Source of the DNA: Anoplopoma fimbria
Taxonomy: Eukaryota; Chordata; Actinopteri; Perciformes; Anoplopomatidae
DNA: 64,000 nucleotides
Direction: 5' to 3'
Assembly (NCBI RefSeq): GCF_027596085.1
Contig: NC_072456.1
Span: 24,395,218 to 24,459,217, forward strand
Shown: positions 53,484-64,000 of the stretch, piece by piece
Layout of the letters: every line of letters begins with the position of its first letter
Numbering within the stretch: the first letter of the stretch is position 1
Position numbers and translations under genes: made by a program
The notes under the pieces: generated by a model
The model's input: the letters and a program-made list of their open reading frames with translations, nothing else
Databases searched by the model: none
Told to the model about the DNA's origin: nothing

Positions 53484-56214
53484 ATGATGGAGACTAAAGT
53501 GTGGATTGCCCTTTGTGCGCTGCTGCTCCTTCACTTTGGATCCACTGATCATGGTAGGAAGTGTGTTTATTCTTATGTTTTCTTATTTCATAGTTTCTTT
53601 GTGGAATCATTTCTGATAGAAATAGTCATAATGGTTTACTGTACCATCACACACACACACACACACACACAACCATTCTCACCTGCCTCCAGGCACTTTG
53701 TGTTTGTGTGCAGAGATTTAAACTGACACAATCTGAAGTTTGTTACACCTTAAAGTTAAGTGTGAATATGTTTTGTGTGTTTTTCTTTCAACCTTTCTCG
53801 AGATCAAGAGGCAGACAAAAAACTCTCCCACCTCTAGTCATAAGTTTATGTTTCATACTGCTCTGTTTGCTTTGATTCGCATCACAGCTTGATTTATTTA
53901 TGTTCTTCTGTTGAGCCTCTGCTATTTGTTTTAACAGTTTATCAGTCACATCACTTCCTCCCTCCTTCCTCCCCCCACCTCACCTCTCTGCCTCTTCCTC
54001 TTTCTGCAGGCATTACATTTACACACCTCTCACACATCCTGTATTTCACTCTTACTCACCTTACTTTCAGCTTTCTCTCTTCCCACCTCCTCTCTCACTT
54101 TTTTCTCCCCCAGTGCCTCTCACATAAAAAACAAAATGGGACTATTGACATTTGAAAAGATTTTATTGGGCAGAACTGTCCCATCAGCTCCTCCAGCTGA
54201 AACCAGAATGAATAGAGAGCAGCTCGGCTCCACTGGAGGACATTTATTGGCTGTAAACGAGCGGGGAAGTACATTGTGATAAATGACACCTCTGTATGTG
54301 CAGCGGCACACTGTCATTTTACTGGCTCCGTGCTAATTGGGTTTCCTCTGTAGTATTTTAGTACCTGATTTTATATCAGGGCAGTGCCACCAGAATTTAT
54401 AGAGTATGTGTGGAGCTGGATTTGCATAAACACAAAGTATAGCGACGGAATCAAAACACAGGAGGACTTTTTCAACTTTTCATAAGTTCTCTAAGTCAAA
54501 TCTTTTATTTCTGTCCAGAAAATAAATCCTTTATGAGGTTTTTTCCCAGCAAAAAGCATTAAAATATATTAAATATTTCTCTGTTCGTACATAGTAAATG
54601 CCAAAAGCCTTTATTTGTTTAACTTATACGACCATCTTTCTAATAAATCACTCACATTTTCATACTCTTCTTCTAAAAAGTTATATAACTAACTGCATAA
54701 ATCCAGTAATAGAGATAAAAACTTGTTGTTAAGGGATGAGACGATATAGGATTTTATCGCGATAAAAAACACAATAAGATGATTGTGGTTTAATTTACAT
54801 TATCTGGATAAATGTGACTATCATCACATAAGTCACTTGAAAAAGCTGTCTAGCTTTCTATCATGTAGAGAAGGGAAAAATAGAGCCTGATTTAAAACTG
54901 TAGGAATCACCATGTAGGAAAGTACAGACTCATATAATGTTGTTATTTTTCATTTATTTATCCTTTATTAATACAGGGGGTGTTGTGATTTATTATAACC
55001 TTATTTACTATTGTTTGATTGTTTGATTGTGATAGTCTTACAAATAGAAGTGTGTCCCATCTGTAATGCATAAACATATCTGTTTAAGTGATTCCAGTAT
55101 GTTTTAAAGCCACTTTAAGAGTTTTAAGCTTATTTAGCTGATTATCGGGATAATATCACAATCATTTCCTCAAGATAATCGTGACATAAAACTTTCCTAT
55201 CATCTAATGCCTACAATATATATATGAAAAAATAATACACAAATATCAAAATAAAGAAATCCCACTTGTGACATATGCAATAAAATATATAATTAATTAA
55301 AAAAGTTGAAAAAGTAAACCTTAGAACTCTGTTATTAATTGTCTCATTTTGTATGTTATACAAGTTTTAGAATAATGATTTAACAACTACACCTTTTAGT
55401 AATATGTTCTTTATTCATAAAATGTTCTTCTGGTTAAATGATTCCCAAATAAACTACTTCTTTGTTCGCAATGTGAAACGTAATTAATAATATTATTTTG
55501 TAACACATGCAAAGTGTTTTTGGGGTCAAATAACTCCACGTAGATCGAGCCCTTGTATGTGCATGACACAATGAATAATATAACTAACTAACTAACTGCC
55601 GTGAATTTAGGCTCTCACATTAATTATGATAAGACATAGGACTGTAAAAGTAGATGAGAGTCAAAAGACATGACATGAAGGTTGAGAGGACAAACAACGG
55701 TTGGCAGTAAACATCAGAAATAAGTAGAGACAAAAAGGTCAAGGAGAGCAATGCACCAGGACTTATGGGATTTTTTACAATTACATTTTATTGTTATATT
55801 TTCACAATAATAATTATTTCAGCATTTTGTTACAGGTTTGAGCTTGCTAAAATAAATTACAGATGGTGATACCTGAAAGTAAATAAGTAAAACACATACA
55901 AAAAACACAATCAAATAAAATACAATAAGGGATAAATGCAAAATAGATCAATAAAAAAGGGGAGGTGGGGTTGTTATGATGTCTTTAGAGTCAAACACAC
56001 ATTCTAGGCTTATGGGATTTTACAGTAGCGGTCTGACGGGTTTCACACACAAGGTTTGTTTCTGATCGGCAGCGTTCAAGAAGTGAGCAGGAGTTACTTC
56101 CTCAGGTACATGCTGCCTTGGCCCGCAACGCAAGACCCTGCAATATCTGGAGAGAGGAGTGTGCAACAGTGTGAAACAGTGCTTCTCTTTATAAATCTAC
56201 TCTGCAAACACACA

Positions 56215-56281
<67 letters not shown>

Positions 56282-56649
56282 TCACACAGAGAGATACACA
56301 TATAATGTACAACATGCTACTCCAGCACTTGACCTGCGTGGCTCTAATGGAGCTCAAGTGAGGGAACAAGGCCGGTATTATAGAGCCGGGCAGCGCCTCC
56401 GTCTATTTATGTCTGTTTTTGTATCATTTAGAGTTCAAGCAGGTCTCTCTCTTTCTCTCTTTCTCTCTCTCTCACTGTGTGTGCGCTGATGAGCTGAGAG
56501 AGTGATTATGGAGGTAATGAAAGGCATCATGGCAGTGTGTTAGTGAGCGGTAATGACATTAGGTTACAGCAGCGCTCTGGTTTTCATCAAAAGGGGGGAA
56601 GCAGGTAGAAACAGCAAAACGAGGACTTGGACGGGAGAGAGAGATGGAG

Positions 56650-56685
<36 letters not shown>

Positions 56686-58122
56686 CTTCATTAGAAGGAT
56701 AAAAACGTCAAAGACCAAAGCTTTGTTGCGCCTCACAAGGACTGCAGTAGATGTCAGGGCAATGTGAAAGTCTGAAAAGGCCGTTATCCATTTTGTTTTG
56801 GGCTCTGAAATGATGTTTAACAGTATGTTGTCAGTTGGCTGTAGTCTTTGCGGTGCGTTCAAGTGCTACTTTCAGTTCGCCTTTGTGTTTGCGCTAGTTC
56901 CTTGATGAAGGTTTGTGTCAAGGTAAATCTGAGGAGTCCTGCATGACATGATAGGAAAAAAAGAATATTTTTGCTACAGAAAAATCATTCTTTTTTTGGT
57001 GACTGTGTTGTGATTCATTTCTATTCTCAGTATCCGTTCAGTGGTTCCTAACCTGGGGGTCGAGTCCCCATATTGGTCTTAAGGGCCTGTCACACCAGAT
57101 GAATGTCGGGCCGACTCGATAAGTGTCTACTTTGTCGGGGGCCGTTTGTCAGGGTCCATTCAGCAGGTTGAATTAAAGGCAGAGCTCGTCGATGAGAGAA
57201 ATCACAGAAGAGAAACCGAAGAAAAGCAAGCAAAGGGCTAGAATCAAGAGGCCACACGTTTTTCATCTTCAACTCAATTCTCGCCATTGTAGTACACAAG
57301 TATTTTCACAACAACATGTCATCTGATGAACCCATGTGATGATCTAGAGTGGCGTGAAAATGGTCGACAAACACTGCTTTGTTTCATATATTTATTATAA
57401 CAATGGCTTTTATATCAGCAGTCTTAAGTCTGCTGGTTTTTCTTTTTTGAATGAACAATACACCCTACAACCTGCTGGTATGGAGAGTTATTTCCTTTCT
57501 CGCAGGCGCAGAACGTACCTGCTAGTTGGCCTTTGCGGTGTGTTCAAGTGCAATTTTTTTGGCCTTAAACACAAGCAACGTTAGGAGACACAACAAGCTG
57601 CGTTTTTTTGGTGCATCAGGATAAATCTGAGGAGTAATTACATAATAGGAAACCAGAAGCATAAATTTTTGCTAACAAATGTTTTCCATTAATCTTTTTA
57701 AATGGAAAAACTTGAGGGTTTTAAGGCCTCTGAAAACTTGCTCACAACTCAAGGAGCCAGGAGGAGTTTTACTTTAAAAGGTCATAAGCCAAAAATGCCC
57801 TGGAGACGCTGCGTTTAGCTCCTGATGCAGAAGAAAATCATATAACTACGACATGTTGTCTTCTTGTCCAACACTTTAACAAGACACCAAGCTCCTAAAG
57901 CTGCTCACTGAGCAATAGAAGACGATGTACGGATGTAACTCTATAAAAGTGCTGCACTGCTTTGCTGGAGGAAAAAGAAATATGCATTGTCAGTTATCTT
58001 TCCCTGGAAAAACGATACCTGTGTCTGCATTTTTCTGTTTTAATAATTGATGTTTGGAAAAAAAAAGCGGCCTGTGCTGACTGATATACTCTACTAAATG
58101 ATTCAGATGCTTTCGTGCGGCG

Positions 58123-58199
<77 letters not shown>

Positions 58200-60859
58200 A
58201 CGGTCTGTTGGTCCATGTTTGTCCTGGAATAACGAGCAAATTAGCTGTTAATGACCATGAGGACATGAGACCAGAGACTAATGATAATCCAATTGTGACT
58301 GACTCTCCTCATCAGTTGACGACCACGCTGCTGCCTCCCCTGCTCCAGAAATCTTGGCCCCTGAGGCCCCTGAGGCCCCTGAGGCTGCTGAGGCCCCTGA
58401 GGCCGCTGAGGCCCCTGATTCCAGCCTGGAGCCTAAAGTTCCCGATGCTGCCGTACCGCCACAGAACGGCTCGGACGCAAATACGAATACAGGAGGCGAC
58501 GGCAGTTTGAACGGCAAAACAACAACAGAAGAGGAAACCATCCCTGCGACCCCCGAATTAAAGAACGGTAACTAAGCAACGGCCTGTTTGAAATCTAACA
58601 TGTGATCTGGTGTTGCAGTAGGCTTTCCAGAAGGGAAGGTTTGTCTCACTACAGATGCAAAGTGCCGAGCAGCAGGTGGCTCAGAGTTTAGGGAGCTATA
58701 TTTAACAAAGTCCTTATCTCTGTTTTCAACGTCCAGAAGTGGGCCGCAGAGCGAGGGACTTAAACGTGTTGACCCAGTTTAAAAAATAAAAAATAGATTA
58801 AAAAAAACTGCATGAAAAGAACATCTCAGATACCGTAAGATAAAACTAAAACGAGTCACTTAAACTGGGAGAGATCTGTGAGCAGAGCTGATAAAATGTG
58901 CTGAGGGAAGAGTTTGGTGTGGAGGAGAGAAGTGATTAAATGCTGTGTGACTTTTCACATGGGGGTGAGAAAGGTGGATGTGTAATACACCTCCCCCTCC
59001 CTCCCCCAGTGGCATCCACATCTCCCCCCTGCTGTCTCTCTCTCAAACACACACACGGTGCTGGTTCACACATTGCACTCTAAAACATATTCACAGGCAA
59101 GACACATTTTTTTGGCACTGTGGTGGCGAAAAAATCAGTTCATATCAGAGAACCATTAACACCTACTCAAGCCCAAAGTGTTGAATATGTACACTGTATC
59201 AACAGTAAGGAGGCTACAGACACGCTTAACGCTAATGTTATCGTGCTACGTAACAGGCTCACTAAGGGTGAAATTAAAAAAAATGTAATATTGATATCAT
59301 GTTGATTATACACATATGATAATATTGTGTAAATAATAAGCACCTCTTAAAAGGTTAAGGGGATCGCTCTCCACATCCAGTAACTCATTTGCCAAAACAT
59401 ACACAAAAAGTTAAATATGAAGTTGGCTCAAAGCGTTATTTTAATTATTATTTTTTATTATTCTATTTTCGATATTGCCATGATATTGTTATCGTGATTT
59501 ATTTTGGCCACAATAATCGTGCAGTGAAAATGTGATATTGTGACAGCCCACATCCACAATGCTAATCATCTTAGTTTAGCGTGTTAGCATGCTAACATTT
59601 GCTAATTAGGATGAAACACAAAGTACAGCTGAGAAGTTTTATGAATGTCATGAAACCAAAATATTGGACAAACTGAAATGTTCATCTGAAGAGTCAGAGA
59701 ATCAATAAAGTTATCACAGTTTATCCCGATGGAAAGATGTGCCTGTTCATGTTTAGAATTTGGTGTCCAAAGGTCAAAGTTCAAGGACACTGTGACATGT
59801 GTCCATTCCAGTATTGTGAACACGATATCGAAGCAGCGCCTTGAGCTAATCCCTTCATATTTGGCACAAACGTCCACTCGGACTCAGGGACATACTGATT
59901 GTATTTTGTAGGTCAAAGGTCAAAGTTCAAGCTCACTGTGACCTGATGTCTGTTTCATTCTTAGTTACGCGATTTCTAAGGAACGCCTTGAGCAGATTTC
60001 TTCAAATTTGGCACAAACGTCCACTTGGACTAAAGGAGGAACTGATTTGAATTTGAGGTTCAAAGGTCACTGTAACCTTGACCTAGGATAAAATGAAGGG
60101 ATGGACAAACATGGATGTAAACTGCGACCGACAGCGAGGCGGTAATTCTCGTAAACAATAATGTTTTCTTTCTCTTCCTGCAGATACCAGCAGTGCCTCT
60201 CCCACGGAGGCTGCTGTTCCGGAAGACAAGTCGACATCACATCCTTCAATTCATCCTTCCCCCACTTCTCACACCTCCACCACAACCACAACTAGCACCA
60301 CCACCACCACCAGCATCACCTCCACCACGACCCCCACCTCCATCCCCACAGACACAACACACACAACCCCTGTAGACACACCGACCACCACGCCAGCAAC
60401 AAAAACAACACATCATGCTGCACCACCTGAGTCTGTGACACCATCAAACCAGACAACTCACAACAAAACACACTCAACCACTTTGGTCCCAGCACCTGAG
60501 CCAGCAAAACCCGAAACCACCTCCACCACCACCACCACCATCATCATCTCCAAGTCCAGTTCAACATCCAGCACCAGCCCCTCTCAAGAGCCCCCCAGAA
60601 CCGAGTCGTCGACGCTCACGCCTCCACACAACACCTCGGAGTCCGACGGACATCCCGAGACCTCAAGCGAGGCCAGTCAGAGGCACACCGTCAACCCGCC
60701 GAGCAGCCCCTCCGCCCAGGCCAAACCCCACGTAGACAACCCCTCCCAGCTCAACGTTGGGGATGACCGTAAGTGCACGATGTCTTGATATTGACAGAGC
60801 CAGAGGTCAATTGGCTGGAAAACAAAGGCGACGCTGTTTCTTTGTTTTCCAGCACAAGC

Positions 60860-60895
<36 letters not shown>

Positions 60896-61053
60896 AAACA
60901 CACACCCCGTCCTCCCCACCCCTCAGCCGTCTACATCTTCTACAAGCACCGTCACCACCAAGCACTCCACAATTATGCCTCTGTTTTGGGAAAGAGACAG
61001 AGGCAGTCATGGGACTCGTGGCCTCAAGAATGCTGTTTTCTTAATTTTTTCTG

Positions 61054-61100
<47 letters not shown>

Positions 61101-62268
61101 TCTCTGTCCGTCTGCTAACAATCTATACTCCACCTTAAGAGGACTTTTACCACAGTGGCGTCACAAAGGAAGGAAAACTCTTCTCATTTGACCCGGCCTA
61201 CTTGGATACAGTAAAAATATAAAGCTCTCTCATTCCGCGTGGTTTTATTAGGCCGAGCTTTGGCACCTCGCCTCTTTCCGTTAGCCAGAGGAACATGGAG
61301 CGTTCACTGCTCTGTGGTCGTTGTTGCATCCAACCAGAGGATTTGTACAAAAAAAAAAGTTTATGAAATAGTCTTCCATGACAACATCCATATACAGGAA
61401 TACGCTGCCAAAGACGCTGACAAAACACTTTTCCTGCACAGAAATATGCAAACGCACAGAGACATCGACATAGAAAGGTCAAGAGGGATGATGGGAGAGA
61501 TTAAACAGAACCCAAACTATGACACATACAATATAAACTGCTTGACGCTACGTCTTAAAATAAATCTTTAAAACTTTGCCCTAGAAATACATTAACTTGC
61601 TCAACAGAGAGCTCGAGCACAGGAAAGCTTAACATCACCATCCTGTGTTTGACATTTCCGTCCTGAGCTCCGTACACAATGAACACTGAACATGTGGAGT
61701 CTATATTTAGTTCCACTCACAGCTTTAAGCCAGCGTTAAAGAAGCCAAAGTTTCACACCTTGTCGAGTCAAATCCATCTTAGTTCAAGGAGGATTGCTCC
61801 ATGCTCAAGTGTCTTCTGTGTTTTTTTGTTCCAGCCACGATGGTCCACGACTCCCCTACATTAGACCCCCTCCTGGCTGGCCTGGTGTCAGCCTTCATCA
61901 TCACTGCGGTCATCATCACTCTGCTCCTCTTCCTCAAACTGCGCCAGAGAGACAACAGACCAGAGTTCCGCCGGCTGCAGGATCTCCCTATGGTGAGCAC
62001 GTTCAGCGTAATATGATTATGTTGTCTTGGATCTATTGCACTTTCTGTGCTCTCTCTGGAGCAGGATTTGCTGTAGAATTGTGAACTGGAGCAAATTTGT
62101 GAATTGTGAACTGAGCTATACAAATTAAATTTAATTTAATTTAATTGAAATTGAATTGACATCCAGGCAACGCTGTCACTGCAGCTGTCTCCGTAGAAAC
62201 ATTCAATCAGTCAGATATCGTTGAGTACAGAAGTGAGATATACAGTCATATCTTACCAGTGCTGAAAA

Positions 62269-62328
<60 letters not shown>

Positions 62329-62708
62329 GTAGAACAAACACTACAGACAGTAGTACCAGTAATTCGCTGTCTTGCCGAGGAATCAATCTTGAATACGAGT
62401 ATTTTCCAAAATGTTGAACTATTACTTTTTTAACTAGACTATTAATTAATTGCCAGCCATGTAGATTTTTTACAAAGTTGTTCTTTTGACTCAACTGAAT
62501 TATGAAACAGTAAATATGATTAATGAACCATCAATTACAATTTATAATCCCTTTAAATGATGAGAAAGCTGCACTTTTGACCATATAGACTGTTTAAACA
62601 GTGTTTGCATATAATGTTTTTATTTGTATAATTAGCTGTAATACTATTTTGTAATTTATGCAGGACGATATGATGGAGGACACACCCTTGTCCATGTACA
62701 GCTACTGA
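53484..62708 (+). CDS. Mucin-like type I single-pass membrane protein, unrecognised family
   Basis: Exons 53484-53553, 58316-58567, 60184-60768, 61835-61992 and 62664-62708 join in phase with GT-AG introns to give 369 residues. Seen: a signal peptide (MMETKVWIALCALLLLHFGS); an acidic Ala-Pro-Glu repeat (about residues 36-58); a long Thr/Ser/Pro stalk coded by the 585-nt third exon, with NGS, NQT, NKT and NTS N-glycosylation sequons and dense O-glycosylation potential; one hydrophobic helix, about residues 315-336 (LLAGLVSAFIITAVIITLLL); then KLRQRDNRPEFRRLQDLP and an acidic tail ending MEDTPLSMYSY. The basic residues after the helix predict N-out, C-in topology. The tail has tyrosines but no motif I can name. 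The gene is divergent from ipo13. Homology cannot be assigned from memory; sialomucin-like adhesion or epithelial glycoproteins share this architecture. Start: the first of two adjacent ATGs is used; the second is equally possible. Confidence 0.8.
54733..55211. mobile_element. Non-autonomous DNA transposon-like repeat
   Basis: The left end GGGATGAGACGATATAGGAT, TTTTATCGCGATAAAAAACA is mirrored by a right end whose reverse complement reads GGCATTAGATGATAGGAAAG, TTTTATGTCACGATTATC. No coding capacity. Related GATATTG/ATCGTGA-type fragments occur at 36860-36930 and 59460-59555. Confidence 0.5.
56216..56280. repeat. (CA)n microsatellite
   Basis: About 65 bp of CA in the first intron of the mucin-like gene. 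Confidence 0.95.
58127..58197. repeat. (GT)n microsatellite upstream of exon 2 of the mucin-like gene
   Basis: About 70 bp of GT ending 119 bp before the acceptor at 58315. Confidence 0.95.
58354..58420 (+). repeat. Ala-Pro-Glu coding tandem repeat in exon 2 of the mucin-like gene
   Basis: The 9-bp motif CCTGAGGCC and its CCTGAGGCTGCTGAGGCC variant are repeated in frame, coding for PEA and PEAAEA blocks. Copies are nearly identical at the DNA level, which suggests recent slippage and probable length polymorphism. Confidence 0.8.
59440..60085. mobile_element. Cluster of degraded repeats with tandem ~145-bp units carrying AGGTCA motifs
   Basis: 59460-59555 is a GATATTG/ATCGTG repeat end. 59560-59730 has GTGTTAGCATGCTAACATTT and AAACACAAAGTACAGCTGAG, a frequent teleost repeat. 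59765-60085 holds about two units with GGCACAAACGTCCACT and AAGGTCAAAGTTCAAG, the second beginning near 59910. Lies in the intron before exon 3 of the mucin-like gene, ending about 100 bp from the acceptor. Confidence 0.55.
60270..60380 (+). repeat. ACC-rich threonine-coding low-complexity tract, exon 3
   Basis: Clusters of ACC/ACA codons encode runs of Thr with interspersed Ser and Pro. It forms the core of the putative O-glycosylated stalk. Confidence 0.7.
61059..61097. repeat. (CT)n tract
   Basis: About 38 bp of CT, 40 bp upstream of the candidate exon at 61140; it may serve as an extended polypyrimidine tract. Confidence 0.85.
61140..61222 (+). other. Candidate alternative terminal exon of the mucin-like gene
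   Basis: A pyrimidine-rich stretch and AAG acceptor (61139) precede a frame that continues exon 3 in phase: QDFYHSGVTKEGKLFSFDPA, then YLDTVKI and a stop at 61220-61222. A GT at 61211 would end the exon in the wrong phase for the transmembrane exon at 61835, so inclusion would remove the membrane anchor. An AATAAA lies near 61560. Sequence inference only. Confidence 0.3.
62040..62160 (+). mobile_element. Diverged tail of the 44.8/47.5-kb repeat family
   Basis: GCAAATTTGTGAATTGTGAA, then CTGAGCTATACAAATTAAAT and (TTTAA)n-ATTGAATTGA. Matches the 3' tail of the element at 44845-45102 (AAATTTGTGATTTGTG, GGGCTATGCAAAATAAA). Confidence 0.5.
62275..62322. repeat. (TA)n microsatellite
   Basis: About 48 bp of TA in the last intron of the mucin-like gene. 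Confidence 0.95.

Positions 62709-64000
<1,292 letters not shown>

Larger units (their letters stand above)
53554..58315 (+). other. First intron of the mucin-like gene, 4.76 kb
   Basis: No extra coding exon was recognised. It contains CA arrays at 53650-53671 and 56216-56280, a GA tract at 56658-56682, a GT array at 58127-58197 and a DNA-transposon-like repeat at 54733-55211. Confidence 0.6.

Noticed and set aside
61835..61865. Reading the transmembrane exon in phase 0 (PRWSTTPLH then stop)
   Set aside because: Exon 3 ends in phase 1, which joins directly to 61835 and gives the hydrophobic frame; phase 0 would apply only if the candidate exon at 61140 were included.

Overview
The window is eukaryotic nuclear DNA from a ray-finned fish, probably a spiny-rayed teleost. 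It holds spliced vertebrate genes with GT-AG introns, long CA/GT microsatellites, and many short non-autonomous repeats of kinds I recognise from teleost genomes. There is no sign of prokaryotic, viral or organellar sequence, and no tRNA, rRNA or CRISPR array.

Three protein-coding genes can be assembled exon by exon. (1) pfas (phosphoribosylformylglycinamidine synthase, de novo purine synthesis) is on the minus strand. It has a 5' noncoding exon near 17.0-17.1 kb and 22 coding exons from 14409 down to 845, encoding about 1050 residues. The C-terminal glutaminase domain lies beyond position 1, so the gene is cut by the window edge. (2) ipo13 (importin-13) is on the minus strand and complete: 22 coding exons from 49423 down to 20263, 960 residues, with a probable noncoding first exon at about 49603-49700 and a 3' UTR of about 2 kb. 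(3) An unrecognised gene on the plus strand has 5 coding exons from 53484 to 62708 and 369 residues: signal peptide, Ala/Pro/Glu repeats, a Thr/Ser/Pro mucin-like stalk, one transmembrane helix and a short cytoplasmic tail.

Layout: 1-17.1 kb pfas; 17.15-18.2 kb a short intergenic gap with a tandem repeat; 18.2-49.7 kb ipo13, transcribed towards pfas; 49.7-53.4 kb an AT-rich intergenic region built of (ATTTT)n arrays and a local repeat family; 53.4-62.7 kb the mucin-like gene, divergent from ipo13; 62.7-64 kb its 3' flank. The three genes have no evident shared pathway; their neighbourhood looks like ordinary synteny.

The most notable non-coding structures are these. A roughly 1.57-kb 15-bp minisatellite has grown inside a dispersed repeat, and an unexpanded sister copy lies 3 kb away. 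A 150-bp GT microsatellite supplies the splice donor of a 182-nt pfas intron. pfas also has a GC-AG intron. CA repeats lie 7-9 nt inside four ipo13 introns. Nested and fold-back transposon relics are present, as is a repeat carrying nuclear-receptor half-sites. I found no strong evidence for an entirely new biological system. The orphan mucin-like gene and the splice-site microsatellites are the best leads.
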